Shown here one piece after another: positions 62,175 through 64,000 of a DNA stretch of 64,000 bases (position 1 is the first letter of the stretch; each line of letters starts with the position of its first letter). Location of the stretch: assembly GCA_963814865.1 (NCBI GenBank), contig CAWFEN010000004.1, positions 228,439 through 292,438 on the forward strand. Direction: 5' to 3'. The notes under the pieces were generated by a model, which saw only the letters and a list, made by a program, of their open reading frames with translations, was not told the DNA's origin and searched no databases. The DNA comes from AP-15 sp963814865. Its GTDB lineage: Bacteria; Pseudomonadota; Alphaproteobacteria; ATCC43930; CGMCC-115725. The position numbers and the translations under genes are program-made.

Positions 62175-62509
62175 CGCGCCGGTGCCGCCCGGAGCTCGCA
62201 GCATCTCGACCGGCCAGGCGGTGGTCTCCCTGTCTCGGCTCCGACCGACGGTGTTCTTTGGATTTCGTTGTTTTCGGAGCGAGCGCCGTCGGATTTTAAA
62301 CACCTCGATTTCCTCTGCGGTCGGTTGCCGCCTCGTTATAGCGGGGGCAAAAAGCGTGCCAGCTTGCCCGATTGCGGGCGTATAACGCGGCGGTGAAATT
62401 TCTCGAAAATGTCCTAGAATCCCGTTGGATGAGAAGGTCAACCCGCTTCTGCAGCCGCCCTTGCGCCGGGATCGGCTGCCGGGGATGAACGAGAATTCGG
62501 GAGCTGAAG
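62175..62509. other. Intergenic region, no gene seen
   Basis: The 335 bases between the stress-protein and enolase-superfamily genes hold several AT-rich patches (GATTTTAAAC, TTCTCGAAAATG) that could be promoter elements. No gene, repeat or terminator was identified. Confidence 0.4.
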
Positions 62510-63667
62510 ATGAGCAGGATCGCATCGGTCGAGACCCATATGATCTCGGTCCCGCGGCCACAGCCGGTATGGACCGCGCATGAGCAGAGCACGGCCTGGA
62601 ACGTCATCCTGACCGAGGTGCGCACCGATGACGGCCTGATTGGCTACGGCGAGATCCACGGTTCGCCGATGCCGAAGATCTGCGAGTGGGTGGCGCGATT
62701 TGGCGAGATCGTCGGCGGCATGGATGCTCTCGCGCATGTGGCGGTATGGGAGAAGCTGTTCGCATTGACCTCGCCGCGCCCGGGCGGGATCGAGGGACGG
62801 GACGGTTTGCCGCCGCCCGCCCCGCGCGGCGAGCGCCCGCAAGTAATGGCGGCGATCGCGGGCATCGACATCGCGCTGTGGGACATCAAGGGGAAAGCCG
62901 CCGGCCTGCCGGTCTACCGCCTGCTGGGCGGCGAGAACCGGCCGATCTTCACCTACGCGACCGGCGGATATTACCGACCCGGCGCGACCGACGCCGATTA
63001 CGCCGCGGGGATGGCGCGGCTGCGGCGGCTCGGCTACCGCGCGGTCAAGCTCAAGACCGGGGCGGGCAGTGTCGCCGACGAGGCGGCGCGGATCGCGGCG
63101 GTACGCCGGGCGATCGGCGACGAGCCGCTGCTGATGCTGGACATGAACGCAGCCTACGACCTGCCGGATTGCATCGCCTTCGCCCATGCGGTCGAGCCGC
63201 AGCGGATCTTCTGGCTCGAAGAACCGCTGCACTGGTATTTGCAGCCCGCCGATTTTGCCCGGCTGGCGGCGGCCACGCCGATCCCCTTGGCGCATGGCGA
63301 GCGCGAGCTGACCCGATTTACCGTGCGCGACTTCATTACCGAAGGCGGCATCCGCTACGTGCAGTTCGATGCGACGCGGTCCGGCGGTTTCACCGAGGCG
63401 CTGCGCGTCGCCCAACTGGCCGAGCAGCATGGGGCGATGGTCGCGCCGCATACCGCGCCCGAGCTGCACGGCCATATCGTCCTCGCCCTGCCGCGTTGTG
63501 TTTTCGGCGTCGAATTGCATGGCGGGCCGGAAGAGGACCCGCTGGCCCATGGGCTGTTCCGCGACCACCCGGAGCTGCAGGACGGCCATTTGCACCTGGG
63601 CGACAAGCCGGGTTTCGGCCTCGACGTCGATTGGGCTTTTGTCGACGAGCATCGAGTCCGCTCATAG
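62510..63667 (+). CDS. Mandelate racemase / muconate lactonizing enzyme family protein
   Basis: The 385-residue enolase-superfamily protein has an N-terminal capping domain (MSRIASVETHMISVPRPQPV) and a barrel with ALWDIKGKAAGLPVYRLLGG, AVKLKTGAG (Lys), the metal ligands in LMLDMNAAYD and WLEEPLHW, and Glu/His in HGERELTRF and VAPHTAPELH. It abstracts an alpha-proton from a carboxylate, as in sugar-acid dehydratases or racemases. The substrate is unknown. Confidence 0.9.
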   Translation: MSRIASVETHMISVPRPQPVWTAHEQSTAWNVILTEVRTDDGLIGYGEIHGSPMPKICEWVARFGEIVGGMDALAHVAVWEKLFALTSPRPGGIEGRDGLPPPAPRGERPQVMAAIAGIDIALWDIKGKAAGLPVYRLLGGENRPIFTYATGGYYRPGATDADYAAGMARLRRLGYRAVKLKTGAGSVADEAARIAAVRRAIGDEPLLMLDMNAAYDLPDCIAFAHAVEPQRIFWLEEPLHWYLQPADFARLAAATPIPLAHGERELTRFTVRDFITEGGIRYVQFDATRSGGFTEALRVAQLAEQHGAMVAPHTAPELHGHIVLALPRCVFGVELHGGPEEDPLAHGLFRDHPELQDGHLHLGDKPGFGLDVDWAFVDEHRVRS

Positions 63668-63773
63668 AACAAGCGGCGAGGCGGGGGTCGACCAGAGCCC
63701 TTCCAGGGCGCGGGTGCTCGATGCGCTTTTCCGGGCTATGTGATCCGGACGCGGGCTTTTAGACTTGCCGGCG

Positions 63774-64000
63774 ATGAACAGCCGCCGCGATCTCCATCCG
63801 CCGATCGAGCCCTACCGCACGGGCACCCTGCGCCTCGACGCGCGCCATTCGATGTACTGGGAGCAGTCGGGCAACCCGCGCGGTGCTCCGGCCCTGTTTC
63901 TGCACGGCGGCCCAGGTGCCGGCGCCACCGCGGTCCATCGCCGGTTCTTCGATCCCGATCATTGGCGGATCGTGATCTTCGACCAGCGGGGCGCCGGGCG
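63774..64000 (+). CDS. pip: Prolyl aminopeptidase (3' end outside window)
   Basis: The visible 75 residues begin MNSRRDLHPPIEPYRTGTLR and contain YWEQSGNPRGAPALFLHGGP with the oxyanion-site HGGPGAG and IVIFDQRGAGR, the hallmark start of the proline iminopeptidase (S33) family. It removes N-terminal proline from peptides. The catalytic Ser would be past the window end. Confidence 0.9.
   Translation, partial: MNSRRDLHPPIEPYRTGTLRLDARHSMYWEQSGNPRGAPALFLHGGPGAGATAVHRRFFDPDHWRIVIFDQRGAG

Overview
This is a high-GC, gene-dense stretch of bacterial chromosome, most likely from an alphaproteobacterium (Rhodospirillales- or Hyphomicrobiales-like). The supports are the DUF3576 lipoprotein - leuS - lptE - holA string, the metX-metW pair, the chorismate mutase - hisC - tyrosine-pathway dehydrogenase string, a DUF2125 protein, and REP-like repeats of a kind common in this class. 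The genus cannot be fixed from the sequence alone. Most of the window is core metabolism and housekeeping. One compact secondary-metabolism locus lies at about 29.5-45 kb.

Layout. 0-9.8 kb: the end of a SPOR-domain cell-wall protein, an MFS transporter, a small catabolic-looking operon (amidohydrolase, Rieske ferredoxin, SnoaL-like protein), polA with a small zinc-finger gene, a lipoprotein hydrolase and a metallophosphoesterase. 9.9-11.0 kb: tRNA-Arg(CCG), an AT-richer pocket with one small unusual gene, tRNA-Val(CAC) and a second, aberrant Val-like tRNA. 11-17.6 kb: a metallo-beta-lactamase-fold hydrolase, a ThDP enzyme, an agmatinase-type ureohydrolase, mscL (frameshifted), and a methylene-THF-reductase-like protein coupled to a methyltransferase. 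17.7-28.9 kb: a secreted beta-propeller protein, leuB and leuD, methyltransferases, metW/metX, the aromatic amino-acid string, DUF2125, gloB and chaC.

29.6-44.9 kb (minus strand) is the most interesting region. A chain of overlapping or near-abutting genes runs from a zinc-ribbon/class III cyclase/AAA/TPR sensor, through a tandem patatin-like protein, a small helical protein, an acyl-AMP ligase, an SDR ketoreductase and a free-standing ACP, to a one-module type I PKS (KS-AT-DH-KR-ACP-TE) and a medium-chain dehydrogenase. I infer that the ligase loads a carboxylic acid onto the ACP. The PKS would then extend it with malonate, reduce and dehydrate it, and release it through a thioesterase that carries cysteine instead of serine as nucleophile.

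45-64 kb: a second MBL-fold hydrolase, a glycosyltransferase and an FkbM methyltransferase, an OmpR-type response regulator, a ribA-type gene, an L,D-transpeptidase, a YggS-type protein, the leuS-lptE-holA string, two tiny membrane proteins, wecB-wecC for ManNAcA synthesis, a frameshifted cupin, a lipoprotein, a universal stress protein, an enolase-superfamily enzyme and the start of a prolyl aminopeptidase.

Caution for the reader. Five otherwise well-conserved genes carry six single-base frameshifts (the patatin-like gene carries two). Each is repaired by removing one base from a short run of identical bases. This points to insertion errors in the assembly at least as much as to true pseudogenes. 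The coordinates given for those genes span the inferred intact reading frame.
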